Shown here in pieces: positions 26,763 through 36,631 of a DNA stretch of 64,000 bases. This stretch comes from Silvibacterium bohemicum. Its GTDB lineage: Bacteria > Acidobacteriota > Terriglobia > Terriglobales > Acidobacteriaceae. Position numbers and translations under genes: made by a program. Every line of letters begins with the position of its first letter. Position 1 is the first letter of the stretch. The stretch spans positions 332,029-396,028 of the forward strand of contig NZ_LBHJ01000002.1 of assembly GCF_001006305.1 (NCBI RefSeq), read 5' to 3'. The notes beneath the pieces were generated by a model, which saw only the letters and a list, made by a program, of their open reading frames with translations, did not search any database and was not told the DNA's origin.

Positions 26763-29456
26763 ATGAGACTTATCCGGTCTAGGAATACTCTTGTCGCTGC
26801 ACTATTCATTCTGGTGCTGTCGTGTTTTTCGGGAACTGCCTTCTCGCAGCAAGTGACGTATTACGATTTCGATACGCCGCAGGCCAATCCGAGCCAGGCT
26901 TCGTTCCAGTGCTCGGCGAACACCGCGCCTGCAGGCACGCTCTTCTGCTTCAACGATGGGACGGGCGCAGCGTTGAACCCGTCCTTCTTCAGTGATACCT
27001 TCCCGGCGATCATCGATCCGATTACGACCGACAATCCTCCGGTCGCTGCCTCGCACTTCGCGGTGCAGATGACACCGGCGCAGAATTTCCAGAACTCGAG
27101 CATGTGGTTCTCGGTTCCGCAGAAGGTGTCGACTGGGTTCACCTCCTATTTCGCGTTCAAGCTGAATCCGGCGCCTGGAACCATCACTGCCGACGGAATC
27201 GCTTTTGTCCTTCAGAACGCAACCGGGAATGGCTCACCCTTCCTTTGCCAGGAGACCGGCTCCGGCTTGAGCGTGGTTGGCGGCGATGGCGGCTGCATCG
27301 GATACGGGGGCATCGACAACAGTCTGGCCATCGAATTCGATACCTATCGCAACGCATGGGATCCGTCCGACAACGGAGACTCCCTGAACGACAACCATAT
27401 CGCGATTCAAAACTGCGGTGCGGGTGAGCCGAATGCGCCGGATCATACCGGTCCCTGCCTGGTGAACCTGACCGTCGGCACCGAGCCGGTCCCGGCAATC
27501 ATCGATCCTCTGCCGCTCACAGGAACCACGCTTGCCGATGGCAACGTGCACCAGGTGGTGATCGAATACAGCGGGCCCAATGAATCGAATCCGAATCTGC
27601 TGCAGATCTTTATCGATTCGCCCTTTGTTGCGGGCACGCACACACCGGTCCCGGGCACGCTTCCCGTGCTTTCCGGCGTTTACGACATCGGAGCGAACCT
27701 AAACCTGATTAACAGCGGCACTGCAAATGACAGCGCCTACGTGGGCTTCACTTCGGCAACCGGCGGCTCTGAGGAGCAGCAGGAAATTATGGCCTGGACA
27801 TTCACGCCGCACATTTCCGTGACCCAGGTGCAGCCAATCAGCCCGCCAGGACAGCCGACGGTCTTTCCCTTCGGCAGCCACGTCTACGCGGCGACTTATC
27901 CGCCGGATGCTCCTCCGGCGACAGGGATCGACATGGTGGTCACTGCGAGCGCGATTACGCCGCAGCTGTTTTCGCAGTTGATCAGCAACGGGCCATTCTC
28001 CGGTTCGCAGTGCCAGGTTTACGACGACACGGGCGGCAATTGCATCGTCTACTCCGTTTCATGCGTCAACACGGCGACGAATACGGTGACGCAGTGCCCG
28101 GCGACTGACGCGACCAATCCGATCACGCTTAAGACCGCCTTCGATAACTCGATTCAGCCGATCTCGCCGGGCTTCATCCAGGGCGATCCGTTCTTCAGCC
28201 CGGTAGCCTCGATCAGCGGAGACGGCGCCACGGCGACTGTGACCTGTACCGGAGATTGTTCGGTCGCACCCAACCAGACGGTCACTGTTGCGGCCACATC
28301 GATTCCCGGTTTCAACGGCGCCATCACCGTGTTGACGGCGAATGCCACCACACCCAACACCTTCACCTTCGCAAGCACGGTATCGGGCTCGGCGACGGGT
28401 GGATATCTGACGTCGAATAACGAACAGAATATTTTTGTGTCGTACTCCACGCAGCGCATCGACGGCACCATCATTGGAAAATCCATCAACTTCGGTTCGG
28501 ATTTTGTCGCTCTCTCGCTGACGACGGCTCCGACCGGACTCAGCATATCGGCGCCGGGCGTGATCTATGGGGCGACGGCAGTGGTTACGGTAACGGCTAC
28601 TTCCGTATTGGGGTCGCCGGCCGGAAATATCCAGTTGGTTGTCGATGGCGGAGCTCCTCTATCGGCGCCCCTTTCGAATGGTGTTGCGGTATTCAACTTG
28701 ACCGGGCTTGCCGCCGGCCCGCATACGCTGTCGGCGAGCTATCCCCCGGCAGGCGGCTTCCAGGGGAACACGGCGACGGGCAGCATCGTGATCACGCCTG
28801 CGGGACCAATTGCGACACTGTCTCCGAGCAGTGTCGATTTCGGCACGCTGTATGTCGGCAACATCGGTGTGAAAACGGTGACTCTGAGCAATACTGGGCA
28901 AGCCTCGATGACGGTCCAGGATCCGTTCCTCTTCGACGTGGGGAATGGAGACTCGAATGAGTTCATTGCGCTCAATCTTTGCCCGAGAAGCCTTGCGGCG
29001 GGAAGGTCTTGCACCTTCTACCTGGCCTTCTACGCGGGCCCGAAGTATAACCAGCAGACGGCCATTCTGAAGGTGAGTGACAGCGCGCCGGGTTCACCGC
29101 AATCGGTGCCGCTCACTGCAACCGTGATCAATCCCGTGGCCAGCTTCTCGCCAAACTCGCTTAGGTTCGGATCGGTGCGGTTGGGCAGCTCCACACGATC
29201 GAACGTGGTGTTGACCAATACCGGCGCTACGTCGCTCACAATTTCTGGCATCAACGTGGCCGGCGGTGTCAGCGGAGAGTTCACGCAGTCCAGCAGCTGT
29301 GCGGCGACGCTTGCGCCGCGCGCGCAGTGCACCATACCGATCACATTCGCTCCGGCGCGTTCGGGTGCGCGCTCGGCTTATCTGAACGTCACCGACAACG
29401 CTAGCGGAGGCTCGCAGCAAGTGAGCCTCTCGGGAACCGGAGTGGGCGCGCCTTAA
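26763..29456 (+). CDS. Secreted lectin-like protein with Ig-like and choice-of-anchor-D (ASH) domains
   Basis: I choose the ATG at 26763, which starts a good signal peptide (about 28 residues, ending TAFSQQ). The 897-residue protein begins with a legume-lectin-like beta-sandwich: ADGIAFVLQNA, SLAIEFDTYRNAWDPSDNG and HIAIQNCG are typical of bacterial L-type lectin domains (about residues 30-350). A linker and an Ig-like repeat with QLVVDGGAPLSAPLSNGVAV follow (about 585-680). Two ASH/choice-of-anchor-D repeats end the protein (SSVDFGTLYVGNIGVKTVTL and NSLRFGSVRLGSSTRSNVVL). It is probably a surface or extracellular carbohydrate-binding protein. A terminator follows at 29477. Confidence 0.85.
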   Translation: MRLIRSRNTLVAALFILVLSCFSGTAFSQQVTYYDFDTPQANPSQASFQCSANTAPAGTLFCFNDGTGAALNPSFFSDTFPAIIDPITTDNPPVAASHFAVQMTPAQNFQNSSMWFSVPQKVSTGFTSYFAFKLNPAPGTITADGIAFVLQNATGNGSPFLCQETGSGLSVVGGDGGCIGYGGIDNSLAIEFDTYRNAWDPSDNGDSLNDNHIAIQNCGAGEPNAPDHTGPCLVNLTVGTEPVPAIIDPLPLTGTTLADGNVHQVVIEYSGPNESNPNLLQIFIDSPFVAGTHTPVPGTLPVLSGVYDIGANLNLINSGTANDSAYVGFTSATGGSEEQQEIMAWTFTPHISVTQVQPISPPGQPTVFPFGSHVYAATYPPDAPPATGIDMVVTASAITPQLFSQLISNGPFSGSQCQVYDDTGGNCIVYSVSCVNTATNTVTQCPATDATNPITLKTAFDNSIQPISPGFIQGDPFFSPVASISGDGATATVTCTGDCSVAPNQTVTVAATSIPGFNGAITVLTANATTPNTFTFASTVSGSATGGYLTSNNEQNIFVSYSTQRIDGTIIGKSINFGSDFVALSLTTAPTGLSISAPGVIYGATAVVTVTATSVLGSPAGNIQLVVDGGAPLSAPLSNGVAVFNLTGLAAGPHTLSASYPPAGGFQGNTATGSIVITPAGPIATLSPSSVDFGTLYVGNIGVKTVTLSNTGQASMTVQDPFLFDVGNGDSNEFIALNLCPRSLAAGRSCTFYLAFYAGPKYNQQTAILKVSDSAPGSPQSVPLTATVINPVASFSPNSLRFGSVRLGSSTRSNVVLTNTGATSLTISGINVAGGVSGEFTQSSSCAATLAPRAQCTIPITFAPARSGARSAYLNVTDNASGGSQQVSLSGTGVGAP

Positions 29457-29476
29457 GCCATACTCCAGCAAAACTG

Positions 29477-29515
29477 AAACGCCGGGCAGCCACTTGCCCG
29501 GCGTTTTCGTTTTGC
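29477..29515 (+). terminator. Intrinsic terminator after the lectin-like gene
   Basis: AAACGCCGGGCA (29477-29488) pairs with TGCCCGGCGTTT (29495-29506), a perfect 12-pair stem with a 6-base loop. It is followed by TCGTTTTG. It ends the lectin-like transcript before the convergent kinase gene. Confidence 0.85.
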
Positions 29516-29548
29516 AATTGCTTCTGTGGGGTTTGCGGCGGGCCTTGG

Positions 29549-29712
29549 AGACGATTCGCTCGGGATGACGAGTTCATCTGCGTGCGAACTTGATCGATGC
29601 TAGTTTCCTGCGTCGGAGATGCCAGGTATATTTCCACGGGGTTGCTGTGACGCCCGCGTTAGGGAACTGCAGGTCCCTCCGCTTCGCTTCGCTGCGGTCG
29701 GGATGACAATTT
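29549..29712. repeat. Dispersed intergenic repeat copies (CGGGATGAC type)
   Basis: Two copies of a motif ending CGGGATGAC occur at 29549-29575 and 29668-29712. The longer copy has an imperfect internal palindrome around GCTTCGCTTCGCTGC. Such elements, which read as short Arg/Ser-rich pseudo-peptides, are recalled as frequent between convergent genes in Acidobacteriota. No protein is called in this spacer. Confidence 0.5.
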
Positions 29713-29751
29713 ATACGAGAAATCACGGATTCAGGAGAATGGAAGTACGTT

Positions 29752-32700
29752 TTAGTTGGAGCCCTGGAAGGATTTGGTGGAATCGCGATAGATACTTTGG
29801 ATGTCTGCCCGCTCCAGCACATGTCCGGAGTTGTCTTCCTTGCTGATGCTCTCCAGGATGCGTACTACCTCGCGATAATGGGGAGTCGCCTCGCTGGACT
29901 TGCCGGTTTGCACGAGCAGGGTCGCGATCTGGTAATGTGCTTTCGCCTGCAGCATGCGCAGGCCAAGTTTCTCGGCGCGGGCCAGCGCCATGTCCAGTTG
30001 TTGACGGGCTCCGCTGGCATTTTTCGCCGCGATAAGAGCTTGGCCAAGATCGATCGAGCATTCGACAGAGACCGATTTCAAGCCTAGTGTGTCGGCGTCC
30101 TGCGCCAGTTTCTTGAGCTCCGGCGCAACGGCGGCTGCGCGTCCGACGGCAAGCTCGATCTTGGCCTTATTCACTCGAGCAAGGAGAACGCGTTCTTTGT
30201 TTCCTGCCTTGGAGGCAATCTCGAAGGCCTCTTCGTACTGTGTGCGGGCTGCCGCGTTGTCGCCCTTGTAGTAATAGGAGTCGCCCATCCAGTTGGTGGC
30301 GAGTGCGACCGACGCTTGATCTTTTATCTGGTGCGCGGTGCTAAGCGCGCTTTCGAGGCTCGACCGGCCTTCTTCGCCGCGTCCCACCTGTGCGAGCAGA
30401 TCGCCCCAGCCTCCAACGATTTCCACGGTGAAAGAGGTCATCTCCTTGGTCTGCTGGAAGATCTGCAGCGCATCCTTCATGGAGCTGAGCGCGGCGCCGT
30501 AGCGTCCCTGGTCGGCGAAGATCCTGGCCATGCTGTCGGATTCGATGGCCACGCCGCGTTGATCGTTGATGCTGTGCCGCGTCGCAATCGCCTTCAGGTA
30601 AAGGGCGAGAGCAGCATCGTACTGCCCCAGCTTGGTATTGGCTTCGGCGAGGTTGTGCTGCGAATCGGCCACGTCCTGCGGCACGTTGAGCTTCTCGCGC
30701 AGCTGATAGCCCTGCTCGAGATAGGTCAGGGCATCCTGATACTCGCCGTTGTCCAGCTTGATGCTGCCGATGTTGTTGAGGCAGAGCGCCTGCATGGATT
30801 GATCGCCGAGATCGCGGGCGATCTGCAGGGCATCGGTCATGTATTTCAGCTCATCGCCTGGCTTGCCGTGGTCGTGATAGAAGGAGCCCATATCGAGCAG
30901 GGTGTTGGCGATGCCGGCCTGATCGCCAATCTCGCGGCGCAGCGCCAGTGACTGCTTGTAGCTGGCCAGTGCGGCGTCGGGGAAGCCGGTGCTGTCCTGG
31001 ATCGAAGCGATTTCTTCCAGGCTGGCAGCGGCTCCGTGCTTGTCTCCGATTTGCTTCTTGATGGCCAGCGATTCTTCGTAGTTGCGCAGCGCTTCCTGCG
31101 GATTGTTGAGCAGCCGATAAGCTACGCCGGTGGCCTGCAGGATGACGGCCTTCTGCTCCACGTTGTCGAATTGGATGGCGAGGGTGAGGGCGCGCGAGAG
31201 AAAGTCGAGGCCGCCCTGGGGATCTCCGCTGCGAATGGCCACACGGCCGCTGGCCAGCAGCGCAGCGACGTTCTTCGGATCGTTGGCGAGAACGGCGGCG
31301 AGACGTTGCTTGGCGGAAGGGAAGTTGCCGGCTTTCTCGTAAAGGTCGGCCAAGGCAAACTGGACGTCGGTATCGCCGGGGTTATCGGCGGCCAGCTTCT
31401 CGTAGGCTGCGATCGCCTTCTCCGTGTCTTTATTGATGCGCGCGTTGTTGGCTTCGATGAGGTACTTTTCACTCGCGGGCAGGCTGTCACTAAGTTCCAC
31501 GGCACGGCGGGAGGCAGTCTGTGCCTGATCGTCGTGGCCGAGCTCGGAGTAAATCTCGCCCAACTTGGCGAAGGCTAATGCAAACTCGGGATCGGCCGCC
31601 GTTGCGGCCTGCAGCTGAGTGAGGGCGTCGATATTGTTGCCCTTCCTGGCCAGCTGGAGTCCGTCGGTGTACGCGCGAAGTGCTTCGACGGAATTCGTCG
31701 AAGGCCTCTGAGCATGCGCCTTCAGCTCGTTGAGCATGTCGGGGTTTGCGGCCAGTTTCTGGCGAACTTCGCCGGCCAGTGCGTCGACCGAATTCAGAAG
31801 CTGCTTCTCGTCGGGAACATCGGTCTGCAGCACGGTGCGCGAATCGCTGGCCAGATCGAGGATGGTGGTCTCGATGCGAATCTGGCTTCCGGGTTTTACA
31901 TACTGTCCGAAGATGACAGTGCTGGCGTTGGTGAACTCCGCCACGCGCCGCAGGGTGGCTACATCGACCTGCGAGCTGCCCGAGATGCGAAGGTCGTGGA
32001 GCGCCTGATGCAGGCGGTCGGGCGAGACGGTGCGAACATTGGCTGACTGGCCGATGTCGCCGCCCAGCATGTCGGCGAGGCTTGATCCAAGCCAGTTGAG
32101 GCTGGGATCGCCCGAGGCGTTATAGAACGGCATGATGGCCAGCGAGAGGGCCGGGCCTTTCGCTGTCTGCGCGGCCGGTGTATGCGGCTTGCCCACTTCT
32201 TTGAAGACCACAGCCCCGCCGACTGCGAGCACCAGCACCAGCGCGCCGGCGCCCGCATAGCGTATCCAGCGGTTGTTGGGCAGTGTGGAGGCGAGATCGG
32301 CGTTGAAGCGCAATGAAGCGCCGGCAACCTGGCTGCGCCATGCTTCGAGGTCTCGCAGAATCTCGCCGGTGTTCTTGTAGCGCTGCTCGACGTCGGTCTC
32401 GAGGCACTTGCTGACGATGCCGCTCAACTGCCCGGGGATGGTGGGATCCTGGACGGTGACCGGCTCGGCTCGCTCGCGGGTCCTCTTGATAAGACTGGCC
32501 AATGCGCTTTCGGCGCGATAGGGCATGTTGCCGGTCAACATCTCGTAGCAGATGAGCCCGAGCGCGAAGATGTCGGAGCGCTGATCGAGGTTCTTGCCCA
32601 GCGCCTGCTCCGGAGACATATATTCCATCGTGCCCACGATGGCCCCGGACTGGGTCATGCCGTCGCCTTCGATGGTGCGCGCCAGGCCGAAGTCCATGAC

Positions 32701-33423
32701 CACCACGCGGCCGGTGGAGTCGATCATGATGTTCTGTGGCTTCAGGTCGCGGTGCAGGATGCCGACAGCGTGCGCGGCTTCGAGCGCATAGCAGATTTGC
32801 TGGAGAATCTCGACGGTCTCTTCGGGCGGAAGCTTGCCTCGCTCCTCGATGATGGAGCGGAGGTCGCGGCCCTCCACCATCTCCATGGTGATGAAGCGCA
32901 TGCCGGCGTCTTCGCCGAGGTCGTACATGCGGATGACATTACGATGGGTGACCTGATGAGAGAGTCGCAGCTCCTGCTTGAAGCGCTCGACAATAGCGGT
33001 ATTGCGGGCCAGCTCGGGCCGAATGACTTTGAGAGCCACGAGGCGGTCGAGCTCGAGATCGCGAGCCTTGTATACCGATCCCATGCCGCCGCGCCCCAGC
33101 ACTTCGAGAATCTCGTAACGGGTGGCGATGATAGCCCCAGGCTCAAGCGAGGTGTCGTCTTGATAAGCGCCGGCTCCCGATCTAGATCCTTGACGCACGC
33201 CCGGGCTGGTGGCCTGGCTGTCGCCCGGAACATAGGTTTCCTGGCCTCCGGGAAGAGGAGGGGTTGCGCCGGTTCCTCGTGTTGGAGGTCCTGGCGGCGG
33301 CGAAGGGATATGCCCGGGAAAGATATTGTCCGCAGAGCTGCTCAACGCGGACGGAGTTCCGGCCTGCGTGGGCATGTCGCTTCGCGTTCGTTTCACAGGT
33401 TTGTCTGCCATGCCGGGCGCCAT
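29752..33423 (-). CDS. Membrane Ser/Thr protein kinase fused to a FlgO/TolB-like domain and TPR repeats
   Basis: The protein has 1223 residues. A Pro/Gly/Ser-rich leader (1-100) precedes a PknB-type kinase (about 103-362) with GRGGMGSVYKA, Lys132 in VALKVI, the catalytic loop HRDLKPQN (Asp226) and DFG (Asp244), all intact. One transmembrane helix (about 387-406) follows, then a FlgO/TolB-N-like domain beginning LSLAIMPFYNASGDPSLNWL (about 427-570). More than ten TPRs follow to the C-terminus, such as DEKNLAEANTKLGQYDAALA-like units. The kinase is cytoplasmic and the TPR part should face the periplasm, so it could sense an envelope partner. It is divergent from the amidase gene, and the target is unknown. 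Confidence 0.9.
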   Translation of the reverse strand: MAPGMADKPVKRTRSDMPTQAGTPSALSSSADNIFPGHIPSPPPGPPTRGTGATPPLPGGQETYVPGDSQATSPGVRQGSRSGAGAYQDDTSLEPGAIIATRYEILEVLGRGGMGSVYKARDLELDRLVALKVIRPELARNTAIVERFKQELRLSHQVTHRNVIRMYDLGEDAGMRFITMEMVEGRDLRSIIEERGKLPPEETVEILQQICYALEAAHAVGILHRDLKPQNIMIDSTGRVVVMDFGLARTIEGDGMTQSGAIVGTMEYMSPEQALGKNLDQRSDIFALGLICYEMLTGNMPYRAESALASLIKRTRERAEPVTVQDPTIPGQLSGIVSKCLETDVEQRYKNTGEILRDLEAWRSQVAGASLRFNADLASTLPNNRWIRYAGAGALVLVLAVGGAVVFKEVGKPHTPAAQTAKGPALSLAIMPFYNASGDPSLNWLGSSLADMLGGDIGQSANVRTVSPDRLHQALHDLRISGSSQVDVATLRRVAEFTNASTVIFGQYVKPGSQIRIETTILDLASDSRTVLQTDVPDEKQLLNSVDALAGEVRQKLAANPDMLNELKAHAQRPSTNSVEALRAYTDGLQLARKGNNIDALTQLQAATAADPEFALAFAKLGEIYSELGHDDQAQTASRRAVELSDSLPASEKYLIEANNARINKDTEKAIAAYEKLAADNPGDTDVQFALADLYEKAGNFPSAKQRLAAVLANDPKNVAALLASGRVAIRSGDPQGGLDFLSRALTLAIQFDNVEQKAVILQATGVAYRLLNNPQEALRNYEESLAIKKQIGDKHGAAASLEEIASIQDSTGFPDAALASYKQSLALRREIGDQAGIANTLLDMGSFYHDHGKPGDELKYMTDALQIARDLGDQSMQALCLNNIGSIKLDNGEYQDALTYLEQGYQLREKLNVPQDVADSQHNLAEANTKLGQYDAALALYLKAIATRHSINDQRGVAIESDSMARIFADQGRYGAALSSMKDALQIFQQTKEMTSFTVEIVGGWGDLLAQVGRGEEGRSSLESALSTAHQIKDQASVALATNWMGDSYYYKGDNAAARTQYEEAFEIASKAGNKERVLLARVNKAKIELAVGRAAAVAPELKKLAQDADTLGLKSVSVECSIDLGQALIAAKNASGARQQLDMALARAEKLGLRMLQAKAHYQIATLLVQTGKSSEATPHYREVVRILESISKEDNSGHVLERADIQSIYRDSTKSFQGSN

Positions 33424-33693
33424 GAGGCTGCGGTGTGACGATCTCAGAGCATGCCGATGAAGTTTAGGGAAACGATCGGCGGATTGGGTTCTGGGCCTGA
33501 GTATATAACGCGGCCGCCGTTTCAGATGTTTACTCTACTGCCAACTGTGCTCGAATAATACAACTTTTCTTCCGTGATTTCGGCTCGGAAGCGATGCGGA
33601 GATGCTGAAGCCGACACGGCATCGTCTCTGAGCCGGTGGCCTCGCGTGTTTCAATGGAAAGCACAATTCTATTCTGAGGAACGCCGACGAACG

Positions 33694-35433
33694 ATGCGTA
33701 TCAAGCTGATCTATCTGCCTGTTCTGTGGTTGGGGTTTGGAAGCTGCCTGGCTGTGGCGCAAAATGCCGCTCCATCGCCGGAGAGCGGCGCGCAGCAGGT
33801 CGTGGATCGAGATCTGCTCGAAGTTACCATTGGGCAGCTTGAGGAGTTCTATCGGAGTAATAAGTACACAGTTACTGAAGTAGTGGACTGGTACCTCGCG
33901 CGTATCGGCCGCTACAACGGCATCTATCGAGCCGTGCAGGACGTGGATAAGCGCGGAGCGCTGGCTGCCGCCGCCCGCGAGGATGCCGAAGCAGCTGCGG
34001 GAGGCAAAGACTTCAAGCGCGGGCCGTTGTGGGGCATTCCCATCGTGACCAAGGCGAATACTTCGATTGCTGGTCTGATCACCACCGACGGATGGCAGGG
34101 CTACCTGATTCCGGGACACGAGCTCGTCGCTCCCCGCGACGCGACGATTGTCGCAAAACTTCGCGAGGCGGGCGCGATCATCATCGGCCAGACGAATATG
34201 CCGGACTTCGCGGCCAGCGACACCAACCGGAGCACCGCGTACGGCCGGACGGGAAATGCCTACGATGTGCGCTTCAGCCCGGGAGGGTCGTCTGGAGGCA
34301 CGGTCACAGCGGTGACTGCGAATTTCGCTGTGCTGGGCAACGGAACCGATACCGGCAACTCCATTCGCATGCCGGCAGCGACCAGCGCCGTCGTTGGGGT
34401 CTTCCCGACACGGGGGCTGGTGAGCATTGCCGGTATCGCTCCGCTCGACTGGCTGCTCGACAACACCGGTCCGATAGCGCGCGACGTAACCGACGCAGCC
34501 ATCGCGCTTGGGGTGATGGCGGGCGAAGATCCCCGCGATGCGCGTACCGCGGGATCGGCAGCCAAGGCTCAGCCCGGACCATACACGCAATATCTGAAGA
34601 CCGATGCGCTCAAGGGCAAGCGCTTCGGCGTACCGGCCTTTATCATGACCGGCGCGGGCATTCCATTTGAGGGTATCGTCTCGGACGAATCGCCGGCCGA
34701 AGTGGCCGCCGACAGGGTTGCGGCACGGCTTCCTTTGCGGCCGGAGACGCGTGCAGCTTTCCTGAAGGCCATTGAAGGACTGCGGGCGGCGGGTGCAACC
34801 GTGGTTATCGACGACTCGATTCTGCCGGATAGTCCCGATGGTTTTCCCGAGATCGCCTCGCATATCGCCACGCTGCCTTATGTCAAAGAAGGGACGGAGA
34901 AGTTTCTCGCCGACTTCGGTCCGGCGCAATATCGCTCGGCGGAAGAGTACGAGAAGGTGGTTGGATCGCCGCTGCCCGACACCATCATCGGCGGGATGGA
35001 GAACGCAGGGCGCGTAGGGCGCGCTGCGATCCGGCAGGTGTCGATCGAGAGCGATCCGCATGCGGAGGCCAATTACTTCGCACCGCGCCGGCGAGCACTC
35101 GCCGCTTACACCGAGGCGCTGGACCGGCTGCACCTCGATGGGTTCGTGTATCCAGCGACGCAGATGCCTCCGCCGGACGAAACTATGCCGCAGGATGGCC
35201 AGCTGAGCGGCGGCCCGCACAGCGATACCAGCTGGGTGAACATGCTGGGCGTGCCGGCGGTGGTGGTTCCAGGCGGCTTTTATCCCGATGGGCTGCCCTT
35301 CGGCCTCGAGATTTCGGCGCGGCCATGGAGAGATGGCGACCTGCTGGGATGGGCCTTTGCCTACGAACAGGCAACTCGGCATCGCCGGCCGCCGGTGTTG
35401 GTCGAAAGCGGTTTGTTGCCAGACGCACGATGA
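33694..35433 (+). CDS. Exported amidase-signature family protein
   Basis: I choose the ATG at 33694, which gives a signal peptide (IYLPVLWLGFGSCLAVAQ); the frame is open further upstream without signal features. The 579-residue protein has the amidase-signature Ser-cisSer-Lys triad: Lys in IPIVTKANTS (about residue 116), cisSer in SPGGSSGGTV (about 195) and the nucleophile Ser in TDTGNSIRMPA (about 219). In most relatives that last motif reads TGGSIR; Gly to Asn next to the serine is unusual. It should hydrolyse an amide outside the cytoplasm. It shares a 270-base divergent spacer with the kinase gene. Substrate unknown. Confidence 0.88.
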   Translation: MRIKLIYLPVLWLGFGSCLAVAQNAAPSPESGAQQVVDRDLLEVTIGQLEEFYRSNKYTVTEVVDWYLARIGRYNGIYRAVQDVDKRGALAAAAREDAEAAAGGKDFKRGPLWGIPIVTKANTSIAGLITTDGWQGYLIPGHELVAPRDATIVAKLREAGAIIIGQTNMPDFAASDTNRSTAYGRTGNAYDVRFSPGGSSGGTVTAVTANFAVLGNGTDTGNSIRMPAATSAVVGVFPTRGLVSIAGIAPLDWLLDNTGPIARDVTDAAIALGVMAGEDPRDARTAGSAAKAQPGPYTQYLKTDALKGKRFGVPAFIMTGAGIPFEGIVSDESPAEVAADRVAARLPLRPETRAAFLKAIEGLRAAGATVVIDDSILPDSPDGFPEIASHIATLPYVKEGTEKFLADFGPAQYRSAEEYEKVVGSPLPDTIIGGMENAGRVGRAAIRQVSIESDPHAEANYFAPRRRALAAYTEALDRLHLDGFVYPATQMPPPDETMPQDGQLSGGPHSDTSWVNMLGVPAVVVPGGFYPDGLPFGLEISARPWRDGDLLGWAFAYEQATRHRRPPVLVESGLLPDAR

Positions 35434-35502
35434 CCGGATATGCGATAGGCATATTCACGGTGAAGTCTCTTTCATTGGGTAAGCTTAAGGTCGAGGTTCT
35501 TT

Positions 35503-36420
35503 ATGCCATCTTTCGTGTCGATCGAGAAATTGAATGAGCAGCACGCCATCGCCGGTATCGCCAGTGTGATTTCAGGTGAAGGCAATCTGCCGAAGGTGCG
35601 AGTCACGTCTCCCCGCGCGTCGGCGGAGATTTATCTGCACGGAGCGCAGGTGACTTCGTGGCAGCCGGCGGGCAGCGAGGATGCGATCTTTCTCAGCGCG
35701 AAGTCGTACTGGGAAGAAGGGCGTGCCATTCGTGGCGGCATCCCGGTGTGCTTCCCATGGTTTCGCAACAAGGCTGATGATCAGAAAGCGCCTTCTCATG
35801 GCTTCGTGCGAACCAAGGCGTGGGAGCTTCTATCGATTGCACACGAGGGAGACTCGGTCGTCGTAACTCTGGTGACAGAGAGCGACGAGGCCAGCCGGCG
35901 CTGGTGGCCTCATGAATTTCGCATTGTGCATCGCGTCACGGTTGGTGCGGAGCTGAAGCTGGAGCTCGTCGTGACCAACACTGGCGATACGGCGCTGAAG
36001 TTCGAAGAGGCGCTGCATACCTATCATCGCGTGGGCGATGCGGGGCGGACTCGAGTCGCCGGGCTCGATGGCGCTCCCTATCTCGACAACATGGATGGCA
36101 ATCGCGAAAAGACTCAAGCGGGAGATGTGAAGTTCACGGGCCCGACCGACAATGCGTATCTCACCACTCGCAATGCGGTTGAGGTGGTTGATCCTGTCCT
36201 TCACAGGCGAATCCGCACGGAGAAGAAGAACTCGCTGACCACCGTGGTGTGGAATCCGTGGCAGGAGGGCGCCAAGGCCCTCGCGGATCTGGGCGATGAC
36301 GAATGGCAGTCGATGGCCTGCGCTGAGGCTGGCAACATCCGCAGCAATGCCGTCACGCTCGCGCCCGGCGAGGAGCACACGATGACGGCGACGCTTGCGG
36401 TTGAGGGAGATGGGCGCTGA
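35503..36420 (+). CDS. D-hexose-6-phosphate mutarotase (aldose 1-epimerase family)
   Basis: This 305-residue protein matches the YeaD/Ymr099c group: SARASAEIYLHGAQVTSWQP-type start (residues about 35-55), IRGGIPVCFPWF (about 85), HGFVRTKAWEL (about 105) with the substrate-binding His, and EEALHTYHRVGD (about 170) followed by DNAYLTT. It interconverts alpha and beta anomers of glucose-6-phosphate in the cytoplasm. There is no signal peptide. It lies 69 bases after the amidase and is followed by a GC-rich hairpin at 36492, so it is probably transcribed with the amidase or alone. The family is firm; substrate preference is by analogy. Confidence 0.88.
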   Translation: MPSFVSIEKLNEQHAIAGIASVISGEGNLPKVRVTSPRASAEIYLHGAQVTSWQPAGSEDAIFLSAKSYWEEGRAIRGGIPVCFPWFRNKADDQKAPSHGFVRTKAWELLSIAHEGDSVVVTLVTESDEASRRWWPHEFRIVHRVTVGAELKLELVVTNTGDTALKFEEALHTYHRVGDAGRTRVAGLDGAPYLDNMDGNREKTQAGDVKFTGPTDNAYLTTRNAVEVVDPVLHRRIRTEKKNSLTTVVWNPWQEGAKALADLGDDEWQSMACAEAGNIRSNAVTLAPGEEHTMTATLAVEGDGR

Positions 36421-36491
36421 TTCTCTTCCAGGGACGAATCAGCCCAATCTTCAGAGGCTGAGGCTCTCTTCATCGTAAATAAATCTGTCAT

Positions 36492-36511
36492 GGACGGGCG
36501 GAAGCCCGTCC
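36492..36511. terminator. GC-rich hairpin after the mutarotase gene
   Basis: GGACGGGC (36492-36499) and GCCCGTCC (36504-36511) form a perfect 8-pair stem with a stable GGAA loop. No T-run follows, so it is a weak terminator or an mRNA 3' end stabiliser. It also resembles dispersed palindromes of the GGGCGGAAGCCC type. Confidence 0.45.
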
Positions 36512-36631
36512 CTCCCAAGCGACTCTCCGCTTTATCTTCGATTTGCAGAAGAAATGCGAGTTCCAGCTTGCAGTCGAGAAGGCCTGACTAACCTTTCCCG
36601 CGCTTTCGCGCTCCTATGAGCTAGAGACCTT

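Noticed and set aside
33535..35382. Open frame of about 615 codons antisense to the amidase
   Set aside because: Arg/His/Gln-rich composition without domains; a mirror of the amidase coding frame.
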